From assembly GCA_002306375.1 (NCBI GenBank), contig DBRU01000038.1, forward strand, positions 27,129 through 34,281: a DNA stretch of 7,153 bases, written 5' to 3'. Positions 1 to 7,153 of the stretch are shown piece by piece. Each line of letters opens with the position of its first letter. The stretch's first letter is position 1. The DNA is from Faecalibacterium sp. UBA1360. GTDB taxonomy: Bacteria > Bacillota > Clostridia > Oscillospirales > Ruminococcaceae. The translations under genes were made by a program, and so were the position numbers. Under the pieces are notes generated by a model. That model was given only the letters and a program-made list of their open reading frames with translations. It had not been told where the DNA came from and did no database searches.

Positions 1-1606
1 GCTGCTGGCAGGCCAGCGAAGCCGCGATGAACCGCTTGAACAAGGGATGGGCCCGGTTGGGGCGGCTCTTGAACTCGGGGTGGAACTGCACCCCGATGTG
101 GAAGTCCCGCCCGGGCAGTTCCACGGCCTCCACCAGGCGTCCGTCGGGGCTCGTACCCGCGATGACCAGCCCCATCTGCTGCAATTCGGCCCGGTAATCG
201 TTGTTGAACTCGTACCGATGGCGGTGGCGTTCCTCGATCATCGTCTTGTCGTAGCAGTCGTACAGCCGCGTGCCCTCGGCCACGGCGCAGGGGTATTTGC
301 CCAGGCGCATGGTGCCGCCCTTGGGCAGGTTGCCCTGCTGGTCGGGCATCAGGTCGATGACGTTGTGGGCGCCGTCGGGCTTGAACTCGCTGGAATTGGC
401 GTCCGGGTACCCGGCCACATGGCGGGCGAACTCCATGACCATGATCTGCATGCCCAGGCAGATGCCGAAGTAGGGGATCTTTTGTTCCCGGGCATAGCGG
501 GCGGCCTGGATCATGCCCTCCACGCCCCGGTCGCCGAACCCGCCGGGCAGGATGATGCCGTCCACGCCGGCCAGCTCCTCGGCGCAGCGGTCCTGGTCGG
601 TCAGGGGCTCGCTGTCCACCCAGCGGATGTCCACCTTGCTCTCGTTCTCGAACCCGGCGTGGTACAAACTCTCCATCACGCTCAGGTAGGCGTCGTGCAG
701 CTTGACGTACTTGCCCACCAGGGCGATGGTGCAGGTCTTGCTGCGGGTGGCGATGCGGGCGATCAGGTCCTTCCACTCGGTCAGATCGCTTTCGGGGGTG
801 TCCAGGTGCAGCTGGCGGGTCACGGCCTGGGTCAGGCCGGCGGCCTCCAGCATCAGCGGGCACTCGTACAGGCTGGGCATGGTCAGGTTTTCAATGACGC
901 AGTCGGGCCGCACGTTGCAGAACAGGCTGATCTTGCGCTTGATGTCGCTGCCCACGGGGCCGTCCGCCCGCAGCACGATCACGTTGGGGGCAATGCCCAT
1001 GCCCTGCAATTCCTTGCAGGAATGCTGGGCCGGCTTGGACTTGTACTCGTCCGAGCCCGAGATATAGGGCACCAGCACCACATGGATGAAGCAGCAGTTT
1101 TCCGGCCCCTGTTCCAGGCTCACCTGGCGGATGGCCTCCAGAAAAGGCTGGCTCTCGATGTCGCCGGTGGTGCCGCCGATCTCGGTGATGACCACGTCGG
1201 CCTCGGTGCTCCTGGCCAGGTTGTAGATATAACTCTTGATCTCGTTGGTGATGTGGGGGATGATCTGCACGGTCTGGCCCAGGTAAGCCCCCTGGCGTTC
1301 CTTGCGCAGCACGTTCCAGTACACCTTGCCGGTGGTCAGGTTGGAATACTTGTTCAGATTCTCGTCGATGAAGCGTTCATAATGCCCCAGGTCCAGGTCG
1401 GTCTCGGTGCCGTCGTCGGTGACGAACACCTCCCCGTGCTGCAAGGGGCTCATGGTGCCGGGGTCCACGTTGATATAGGGGTCCAGCTTCTGGGACGCCA
1501 CCTTCAGCCCCCGGGTCTTGAGCAGCCGGCCCAGGCTGGCGGCCGTAATGCCCTTGCCCAGCCCCGAGACCACGCCCCCTGTCACAAAGATAAATTTTGT
1601 ACCCAT
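1..1606 (-). CDS. pyrG: CTP synthase (glutamine-hydrolysing), 3' end cut by window edge
   Basis: CTP synthase makes CTP from UTP, ATP and the amide nitrogen of glutamine in the cytoplasm, the last step of de novo pyrimidine nucleotide synthesis. The frame is open for 535 codons from ATG at 1606 to the left edge. The family is about 535-545 aa, so only a few residues and the stop are missing. The synthetase domain starts with MGTKFIFVTGG and the P-loop SGLGKGI (Lys18). Asp72 and Glu142 (in TEIGGTTGDIES) match the Mg/ATP-site acidic residues. The C-terminal class I glutamine amidotransferase domain has nucleophile Cys383 in FGICLGMQ and the His509/Glu511 pair in QFHPEF, so it looks catalytically complete. 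An AGGAG ribosome site lies about 10 nt before the ATG. The gene starts 46 bp after the ANTAR gene with no convincing terminator between, so co-transcription with the glutamine synthetase cluster is likely (inference). Confidence 0.97.
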   Translation of the reverse strand, partial: MGTKFIFVTGGVVSGLGKGITAASLGRLLKTRGLKVASQKLDPYINVDPGTMSPLQHGEVFVTDDGTETDLDLGHYERFIDENLNKYSNLTTGKVYWNVLRKERQGAYLGQTVQIIPHITNEIKSYIYNLARSTEADVVITEIGGTTGDIESQPFLEAIRQVSLEQGPENCCFIHVVLVPYISGSDEYKSKPAQHSCKELQGMGIAPNVIVLRADGPVGSDIKRKISLFCNVRPDCVIENLTMPSLYECPLMLEAAGLTQAVTRQLHLDTPESDLTEWKDLIARIATRSKTCTIALVGKYVKLHDAYLSVMESLYHAGFENESKVDIRWVDSEPLTDQDRCAEELAGVDGIILPGGFGDRGVEGMIQAARYAREQKIPYFGICLGMQIMVMEFARHVAGYPDANSSEFKPDGAHNVIDLMPDQQGNLPKGGTMRLGKYPCAVAEGTRLYDCYDKTMIEERHRHRYEFNNDYRAELQQMGLVIAGTSPDGRLVEAVELPGRDFHIGVQFHPEFKSRPNRAHPLFKRFIAASLACQQ

Positions 1607-1652
1607 CGTTCCCGTTCTCCTCTCTATGATCGGATCATCGGCGCGGCGCGCC

Positions 1653-2228
1653 TCAATCCTCCTCGTCCATCTCGTCCAGGATAGCCCGGGCCACCTCGCC
1701 CCGGGTGGCCCGGGCGTCCATGGCCCTCTTTTCGATCAGGCGGTGGGCCTCGGCCTCGGTCAGGCCCCGCTGCTCGATCAGGCGGCACTTGGCCCGGTCC
1801 ACCATGCGCAGCTGCTCGATCTTGTCGGTCAGACGCGAATTTTCGGCCCGCAGCAGGTCCAGGCGGCGGTAGCAGCTGGCGGCGATGAGCACCGCCTGGC
1901 GGAACTGGGGCCCCGTAAAGGGCTTGCCCAGCACCAGCACGCCCTGCTCCATCCAGCGCCCGGCGCTCTGCTCGGCGATGGCGGCCTTCACCAGCAAAAT
2001 GACCCCCGCGTGGGTCTTTTCCACGGCGTGCAGGGCCAGCTCGTGGCCCAGTTCGTCGGGCAGCGGCCCGTTGATGACCACCACCTCAAAATCCTTGCCG
2101 TCCATGCGGCGGCGCGCCTCGCCCCCGCTGGCGACCATCACCGGGCGGGCGTAGCCCTGCTCGGCCAGATGGCGGGCCAGGTAGTCGTTGGCGGCGTTGC
2201 CGGCGGATGCGATCAATGCCAGGCCCAT
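1653..2228 (-). CDS. ANTAR-domain RNA-binding antitermination regulator with degenerate receiver domain
   Basis: Predicted cytoplasmic regulator of 191 aa. The C-terminal part (about 138-187) fits the ANTAR fold: RMVDRAKCRLIEQRGLTEAE followed by AHRLIEKRAM, with the conserved Ala146-Lys147 pair. ANTAR proteins bind nascent RNA hairpins and prevent intrinsic termination. Residues about 118-140 are leucine-rich and charged, fitting the coiled-coil linker of AmiR/NasT-type proteins. Residues 1-115 look like a receiver domain, but the acceptor position reads VVINGP (Asn53, not Asp) and the N-terminal acidic pair is absent. Only the Lys of GKPF (Lys102) is kept, so phosphorylation control is unlikely. 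Start choice: ATGs lie at 2234 and 2228. The strong AAAGGAGG site leaves 1 nt before the first and 7 nt before the second, so 2228 is preferred. It begins 31 bp after glnA. A similarly placed ANTAR protein (NitR) is known from solventogenic clostridia, from memory. No sensor kinase is visible here. Confidence 0.88.
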   Translation of the reverse strand: MGLALIASAGNAANDYLARHLAEQGYARPVMVASGGEARRRMDGKDFEVVVINGPLPDELGHELALHAVEKTHAGVILLVKAAIAEQSAGRWMEQGVLVLGKPFTGPQFRQAVLIAASCYRRLDLLRAENSRLTDKIEQLRMVDRAKCRLIEQRGLTEAEAHRLIEKRAMDARATRGEVARAILDEMDEED

Positions 2229-2259
2229 GCCCATCCCTCCTTTCGCGGCGGCGTTCGCC

Positions 2260-3570
2260 TCACAGGCTCAAAAAGCAGCGTTCCCGCTCCCAGGCGGCCG
2301 GGTCGGGGGCCTGCTCGCAGTCGATGCACAGGCGCGTCTGGTACTCAAAGTACTTGCTCATCAGCGCCACGGGCAGCTCGCCGGCGATGAACTCGCTCTG
2401 GGCCGCCACCGTGATGGCCTCCCGCAAGGTGCGGGGCAGGCTTTCCAGACCCTCGGCGGCCTGTTTGTGGAACAGGTTGCGGTTGACCGGCGCGGGCAGG
2501 GGCAGCTTTTGGCGGATGCCGTCCAGCCCCGCGGCCAGGATCAGCCCGATGACCAGGTAGGGGTTGCAGGCCGGGTCGGGGCTGCGCAGCTCCAGGCGGC
2601 AGAATTCCCCCCTGGCCGAAGGCAGGCGCACCAGCTGGCTGCGGTTCTGGCGGCTCCAGCTCACATACTGGGGGGCCTCGCAGCTGCCAAACCGCTGGTA
2701 GCTGTTGGGCACCGGGTTGCAGAAGGCTGTCAGCTCCCGGGCGTGGGCCAGCAGCCCGGCAATGAAGTGCCCGGCTTCGCTGTCGGGTCCGGGGTCGCCC
2801 TCAAACAGGTTGCGCCCGTCCCTGGTCAGCGAGATGTTCACGTGCATGCCGCTGCCCGCCTGGTCGGCCAGGGGCTTGGGCATGAAGGAGGCAAACAGCC
2901 CGTTGCTGCCCGCGATGGCCTTGACCGTGCTCTTGAGAGTATTGACATTGTCCGCCGCCCGCAAAGCGTCGGAATAGCGGAAATCGATCTCGTTCTGGCC
3001 GTGGCCGCTCTCGTGGTGGCTGTGCTGGGGGCGCAGGCCCAGATCCTCCAGGGCAAAGCAGATCTCCCGGCGGATGTTTTCCCCCTTGTCCAGGGGGGCG
3101 ATATCAAAATACCCGCCCCGGTCCATGGGGATGCGGGTGGGGTTGCCGTGTTCGTCAGTCTCAAACAGATAGAACTCGCACTCGCACCCCACGTTGCAGC
3201 GCAGGCCCATGGCCCTGGCCCGGCGCACCACCGATTGCAGATACCCCCGGCAGTTGCCCTCAAAGGGCTTGCCGTCGGGCAGGGTGATGTCGCAGTACAT
3301 GCGCATGACCCGCCCTTCGGCGGGGCGCCAGGGCAGGATGGACATGGTGTCCGGGTCGGGCCACAGGACCAGGTCGCTTTCCTCGGTGTTCATGAACCCG
3401 GCGATGGAACTGCCGTCAAAGCAGACGCCGTATTCGAACACGCTGGGCAGCTCGCTGGCATAGACCGAGATGTTCTTCTGGGTGCCGAAAATGTCGCTGA
3501 AGGTCAGGCGCACGAACTTGACGTCGTGATCCTCCACATAATTCAGGATGTCCTGGGCGGTGTGTTTCAT
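2260..3570 (-). CDS. glnA: Glutamine synthetase type I (GSI-alpha-like)
   Basis: Makes glutamine from glutamate, ammonia and ATP in the cytoplasm; the family forms dodecamers. Its 436 aa is the usual GSI-alpha length. Signatures in order: FDGSSIAGF (51-59, Asp52 for ammonium binding), metal ligands Glu130/Glu132 in ECEFYLF, Glu187 and Glu194 in HHESGHGQNEIDFRY, His243 in GSGMHVNISL, the glutamate-flap segment NPVPNSYQRF (285-294) with Glu298, NRSQLVRLP (309-317), and Glu327/Arg329 in RLELRSPDPACNPYL. The catalytic set is complete. The tyrosine adenylylated in GSI-beta enzymes is Phe367 here (NRNLF), so adenylylation control is not expected. The position equivalent to Bacillus subtilis Arg62, tied to feedback inhibition, is Asn61 (GFMNTEESD). 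ATG at 3570 has AAGGAG 7 nt upstream. It follows glnN by 116 bp, with a terminator-like hairpin in the gap, and precedes the ANTAR gene by 31 bp. Confidence 0.97.
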   Translation of the reverse strand: MKHTAQDILNYVEDHDVKFVRLTFSDIFGTQKNISVYASELPSVFEYGVCFDGSSIAGFMNTEESDLVLWPDPDTMSILPWRPAEGRVMRMYCDITLPDGKPFEGNCRGYLQSVVRRARAMGLRCNVGCECEFYLFETDEHGNPTRIPMDRGGYFDIAPLDKGENIRREICFALEDLGLRPQHSHHESGHGQNEIDFRYSDALRAADNVNTLKSTVKAIAGSNGLFASFMPKPLADQAGSGMHVNISLTRDGRNLFEGDPGPDSEAGHFIAGLLAHARELTAFCNPVPNSYQRFGSCEAPQYVSWSRQNRSQLVRLPSARGEFCRLELRSPDPACNPYLVIGLILAAGLDGIRQKLPLPAPVNRNLFHKQAAEGLESLPRTLREAITVAAQSEFIAGELPVALMSKYFEYQTRLCIDCEQAPDPAAWERERCFLSL

Positions 3571-3577
3571 AACAAAG
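3571..3577 (-). promoter_or_regulatory. glnA ribosome-site spacer region
   Basis: AAGGAG (bases 3583-3578 read on the minus strand) sits 7 nt before the glnA ATG at 3570 and fixes that start. No other in-frame start with a ribosome site is visible nearby. The 32 nt between the T-run of the upstream hairpin and the ATG hold nothing resembling a -10/-35 pair. Confidence 0.75.
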
Positions 3578-3602
3578 CTCCTTGCAGTGCGGCCGGGCCG
3601 TC

Positions 3603-3640
3603 AAAAACGGCGAAAGGCCCGCCATGGGGCGGGCCCTTCG
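3603..3640 (-). terminator. Intrinsic-terminator-like hairpin between glnN and glnA (possible glnA attenuator)
   Basis: On the minus strand, arm 3640-3628 pairs with arm 3623-3611 over 13 bp with a single G-U wobble. The loop is CCAT. Four nt (CCG-containing) follow, then TTTTT at 3607-3603. The stem is very GC-rich. It lies 47 nt after the glnN stop and 33 nt before glnA. It could end glnN transcripts. Because no promoter is visible between it and glnA, it could also act as a regulated attenuator that glnA transcription must read through. The gap between stem and T-run makes it less textbook than the glnN leader terminator. Confidence 0.7.
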
Positions 3641-3686
3641 ACCGGGTGTAAGAAAATGGAAAGGAAGGATCGGTTGTGGGCCCCGC

Positions 3687-5777
<2,091 letters not shown>

Positions 5778-5793
5778 GTCGATTACTCCTTTA
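5778..5793 (-). promoter_or_regulatory. glnN ribosome-binding site
   Basis: AAAGGAG at bases 5792-5786 (minus strand) stands 8 nt before the ATG at 5777. It decides the start against the in-frame upstream start at 5987. That alternative would place the consensus promoter and the T7 terminator inside the coding region. Confidence 0.85.
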
Positions 5794-5804
5794 CCCTCTG
5801 TTTT

Positions 5805-5817
5805 GCCCGCAACGGGC
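5805..5817 (-). other. Small hairpin in the glnN leader
   Basis: GCCCG (5817-5813) and CGGGC (5809-5805) form a 5-bp GC-only stem with a TTG loop, located between the T7 tract of the leader terminator and the ribosome site. It is too far (12 nt) from the Shine-Dalgarno to mask it. It may simply stabilise the leader of the read-through mRNA. Function unknown. Confidence 0.45.
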
Positions 5818-5826
5818 GCCAACATC

Positions 5827-5858
5827 AAAAAAAGCGCTGCGAAGATCCCTCGCAGCGC
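5827..5858 (-). terminator. Leader intrinsic terminator (attenuator) of glnN
   Basis: GCGCTGCGA (5858-5850) and TCGCAGCGC (5842-5834) form a perfect 9-bp stem around a 7-nt loop (GGGATCT). It is followed without a gap by seven T residues (5833-5827) on the minus strand. This is a textbook Rho-independent terminator read in the glnN direction. It lies downstream of the predicted glnN promoter and 34 nt before the ribosome site at 5792, so transcripts starting at about 5870 must pass it to express glnN. It could also stop read-through from the membrane-protein gene upstream. Confidence 0.9.
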
Positions 5859-5869
5859 CCTTGCTGTTA

Positions 5870-5905
5870 TGCAACTATTATACGGACCCCGCCGGCAAAT
5901 TTCAA
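5870..5905 (-). promoter_or_regulatory. Sigma-A-type promoter for glnN
   Basis: The -35 is TTGAAA at 5905-5900 (one mismatch to TTGACA). The spacer is exactly 17 bp (5899-5883). The -10 is a perfect TATAAT at 5882-5877. The predicted start is an A at about 5870, giving a leader of roughly 93 nt to the glnN ATG. The spacer is GC-rich, which makes the AT-rich hexamers stand out. No other promoter of similar quality is visible between the genes in this window. Confidence 0.85.
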
Positions 5906-5931
5906 CTGGCGGTTTGAACAAATCGGGCTGT

Positions 5932-5961
5932 GCAAAACCCGGGCAAAACCAGTGGTTTTGG
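5932..5961. repeat. Three 8-bp boxes phased at 11 bp upstream of the glnN promoter
   Basis: On the plus strand, gcaaaacc occurs at 5932-5939 and again at 5943-5950. An inverted copy, ggttttgg (7 of 8 matches), lies at 5954-5961. The start-to-start spacing is exactly 11 bp in both steps, about one helical turn, and each box carries an A4 or T4 tract. Relative to the predicted start the array covers about -62 to -91. The second and third copies also form an inverted repeat (7 bp, 3-nt centre). It could be an operator for an unidentified regulator, a bent-DNA element, or part of the upstream gene's 3' end. Confidence 0.5.
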
Positions 5962-5970
5962 CAGCGCGGG

Positions 5971-5996
5971 GCCCCGGAAGGGGGCAAGACCGCCCC
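5971..5996 (-). other. Overlapping GC hairpins 3' of the membrane-protein gene
   Basis: Reading the minus strand, GGGGC (5996-5992), GCCCC (5985-5981) and GGGGC (5975-5971) follow one another. The middle arm can pair with either neighbour, giving 5-bp stems with 6- or 5-nt loops. No T-run follows, so this is not a convincing intrinsic terminator, although it is the only strong structure just after the upstream gene's stop at 6027. It may be an RNA end-stabilising structure or chance in GC-rich DNA. Confidence 0.3.
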
Positions 5997-6026
5997 AAAA
6001 TACGAAATCGAACGCCCGGCGGCGTG

Positions 6027-7153
6027 TTACTTTGCGGCGGCTTTGGGGGCTTTGCGGCGCCCGCGGCGATACCACAACGCCATGGCGGCGATGCCTGCCA
6101 GGCTGGTCAGGTCGGCGGCGCGCCAGAACCGGAATCCGGCAAATTCCACCCGGACTGTTCCGTCCCACCCGGCGGGCAGGGTCACCGCCAGGTATCCGTT
6201 TTGGCGGTCCAGCACCGCGCCGCCGGCGGTGTCGCTCAGCCTGTAGCCGGGGTAGGCATACAGCGGCAGCACCACGGCGGCCGCTTCGTCCAGGGCGTTG
6301 TGCGCCGCTAACTCCACGCTCAGCGTGCCCAGCGCGGCCTCGCGGACCTCGATGCCCTCGTCAAAATACAGGTTCACGTCGGCGGTCTGCAGGGCGGTCT
6401 CCTCCGGCAGGTCGACGGGCAGGTATTCGCCCTCGGCGATCTGATCCTCCCGCACGCGGCGCGCCACGCCGGTGGACCCAAGGCTCATGTAATAGGTCAC
6501 CGGGCTGTCGGCGCACACATCGTACAGCAGGTACCCGGCGGGGATAACGGCCAGCAGGGCCAGCAGGGCCGCGGCCCGCTGCGCCGTCTGGGGCCGGGCC
6601 GCCGCGAACAGCGCCACCGCGCAGGCCGCGCACACGGCCAGCAGGGCGGCCGCGGGGCTCAGCATGCGCCAGGCATACTGCAATTTGCCAAAAAGGCCGG
6701 ACAAGGCCATGCACAGCGGGTTGTCGCTGACCGAAAGATCATACCACGGGAACCACTCGCTGGCCATCCACAGGCACAGCGCGCCCATGCCCAGGGCCCA
6801 GGCGCCCAGGCGGCGCGCGCCGCGCCCGGCTTTGCGCACGGCGGGGTCCGCCATGGCCAGAACGAACAGCCCGATGCCCAGGCCCATGGCCAGCCCGGCG
6901 GACAAAAACATCTCGCCGTTCAGCCCCTGGGACAGCGCCAGCGACGACCCGCCCCCCTCTCCGAAGGGCATGAACAGCTGCCCGGGCATCAGGGCGCTCT
7001 GCCACAGGGAGAAGGCGTCGTACCGGGCGCTGACGCGGCACGCGCCGGCGATCATATAGTGCAAAAGCGGGGTCAGGAACCACAGGTTCCACACAAGGGC
7101 CGCGCCGGCCGCCTTGCACAGGCAGGGCAGAACGGGGCGGCGAAAGACCCGGG
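6027..7153 (-). CDS. YfhO / PTPS-related (GT-C-like) polytopic membrane protein, C-terminal part
   Basis: The frame is open through the right edge, so the N-terminus is missing. A GTG at 7094 is only an internal codon. About 375 residues are visible. Hydrophobic segments suggest membrane helices at roughly LCKAAGAALVWNLWFLTPLL, FLSAGLAMGLGIGLFVLAMA, LGAWALGMGALCLWMASEWF, AAALLAVCAACAVALFAA and LLALLAVIPAGYLLY. After these comes a beta-rich stretch of about 120 residues (6480-6110), probably outside the membrane. A last helix follows and a basic tail (YRRGRRK) that fits a cytoplasmic end. WFPW (6755-6744) and LQYAWR (6683-6666) resemble the 'FPW ... LQFPWR' pattern of PTPS-related/YfhO-type proteins, which are linked to lipid-carrier sugar transfer to cell-surface polymers. 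The late PLYAYPGYR segment also fits their C-terminal domain. Assignment is by recalled motif likeness, so the exact family is uncertain. It shows no link to nitrogen metabolism and ends 249 bp before glnN. Confidence 0.65.
   Translation of the reverse strand, partial: RVFRRPVLPCLCKAAGAALVWNLWFLTPLLHYMIAGACRVSARYDAFSLWQSALMPGQLFMPFGEGGGSSLALSQGLNGEMFLSAGLAMGLGIGLFVLAMADPAVRKAGRGARRLGAWALGMGALCLWMASEWFPWYDLSVSDNPLCMALSGLFGKLQYAWRMLSPAAALLAVCAACAVALFAAARPQTAQRAAALLALLAVIPAGYLLYDVCADSPVTYYMSLGSTGVARRVREDQIAEGEYLPVDLPEETALQTADVNLYFDEGIEVREAALGTLSVELAAHNALDEAAAVVLPLYAYPGYRLSDTAGGAVLDRQNGYLAVTLPAGWDGTVRVEFAGFRFWRAADLTSLAGIAAMALWYRRGRRKAPKAAAK

Noticed and set aside
1607..1652. Weak palindromes between the ANTAR gene and pyrG (ATGAT-CCG-ATCAT and GGCGC-GCC-GCGCC)
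   Set aside because: The stems are 5 bp with 3-nt loops and no T-run, and they sit directly before the pyrG ribosome site. They do not look like a terminator.
3576..3604. TTGACG at 3604-3599 as a -35 for glnA
   Set aside because: No -10-like hexamer occurs 16-18 bp downstream; that position falls in the glnA ribosome site. The TTG is part of the terminator T-run.
3641..3686. Search for a two-hexaloop ANTAR target before the glnA hairpin
   Set aside because: No stem of 4 bp or more with a 6-nt A-N-N-G loop was found, and the terminator loop is CCAT. ANTAR control of glnA is therefore only suggested by gene context.
5814..5860. Alternative pairing of 5860-5853 with 5821-5814 (8 bp with two wobbles) that would disrupt the glnN leader terminator
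   Set aside because: The second arm lies downstream of the T7 tract, so it is not yet transcribed when termination is decided. It cannot be a normal co-transcriptional antiterminator.
5861..5874. Possible ANTAR-type hexaloop hairpin (TTGC, loop ATAACA, GCAA) just before the glnN leader terminator
   Set aside because: The loop has A at position 1 but A rather than G at position 4. The stem is only 4 bp, and its left arm lies upstream of the predicted transcription start, so it would not be in the RNA. The terminator loop (GGGATCT) does not fit either.
5906..5930. GlnR/TnrA-type operator near TGTTCAAACC upstream of the glnN promoter
   Set aside because: It fails the TGTNA-N7-TNACA spacing and the right half-site, so it is not supported.

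Overview
The window is a high-GC nitrogen-assimilation locus. Its content points to a clostridial Firmicute, probably an uncultured gut lineage near Oscillospirales/Ruminococcaceae. The basis is strong AGGAGG-type ribosome sites, a consensus sigma-A promoter, a GSI-alpha-type GlnA next to a type III glutamine synthetase, an ANTAR regulator following glnA, and a clostridial-style CTP synthase N-terminus. The taxon is an inference, not something the sequence states. All five genes lie on the minus strand, so transcription runs from right to left.

Layout in transcription order. (1) 7153-6027: C-terminal part of a polytopic membrane protein resembling YfhO / PTPS-related (GT-C-like) proteins, cut by the window edge. 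(2) 6026-5778: a 249-bp control region. It holds three 8-bp A4/T4 boxes spaced exactly 11 bp, a near-perfect promoter (TTGAAA, 17 bp, TATAAT), a textbook intrinsic terminator starting about 12 nt after the predicted transcription start, a small hairpin and the glnN ribosome site. (3) 5777-3687: glnN, type III glutamine synthetase, 696 aa. (4) 3686-3571: 116-bp gap with a second, very stable hairpin followed by T5 and no visible promoter. (5) 3570-2260: glnA, type I glutamine synthetase, 436 aa. (6) 2228-1653: ANTAR RNA-binding regulator with a degenerate receiver domain. (7) 1606-1: pyrG, CTP synthase, missing only its last few codons.

The unifying theme is glutamine. Two structurally different glutamine synthetases make it, CTP synthase spends it, and an ANTAR protein (a family known to act by transcription antitermination) is encoded between them. 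Each synthetase gene is preceded by an intrinsic-terminator-like hairpin, so termination/antitermination is a plausible control mode for the cluster. However, I could not find the canonical ANTAR two-hexaloop RNA target in either leader. The glnA-ANTAR-pyrG spacing (31 and 46 bp, no terminator) suggests co-transcription, possibly with glnN through the hairpin at 3603-3640.
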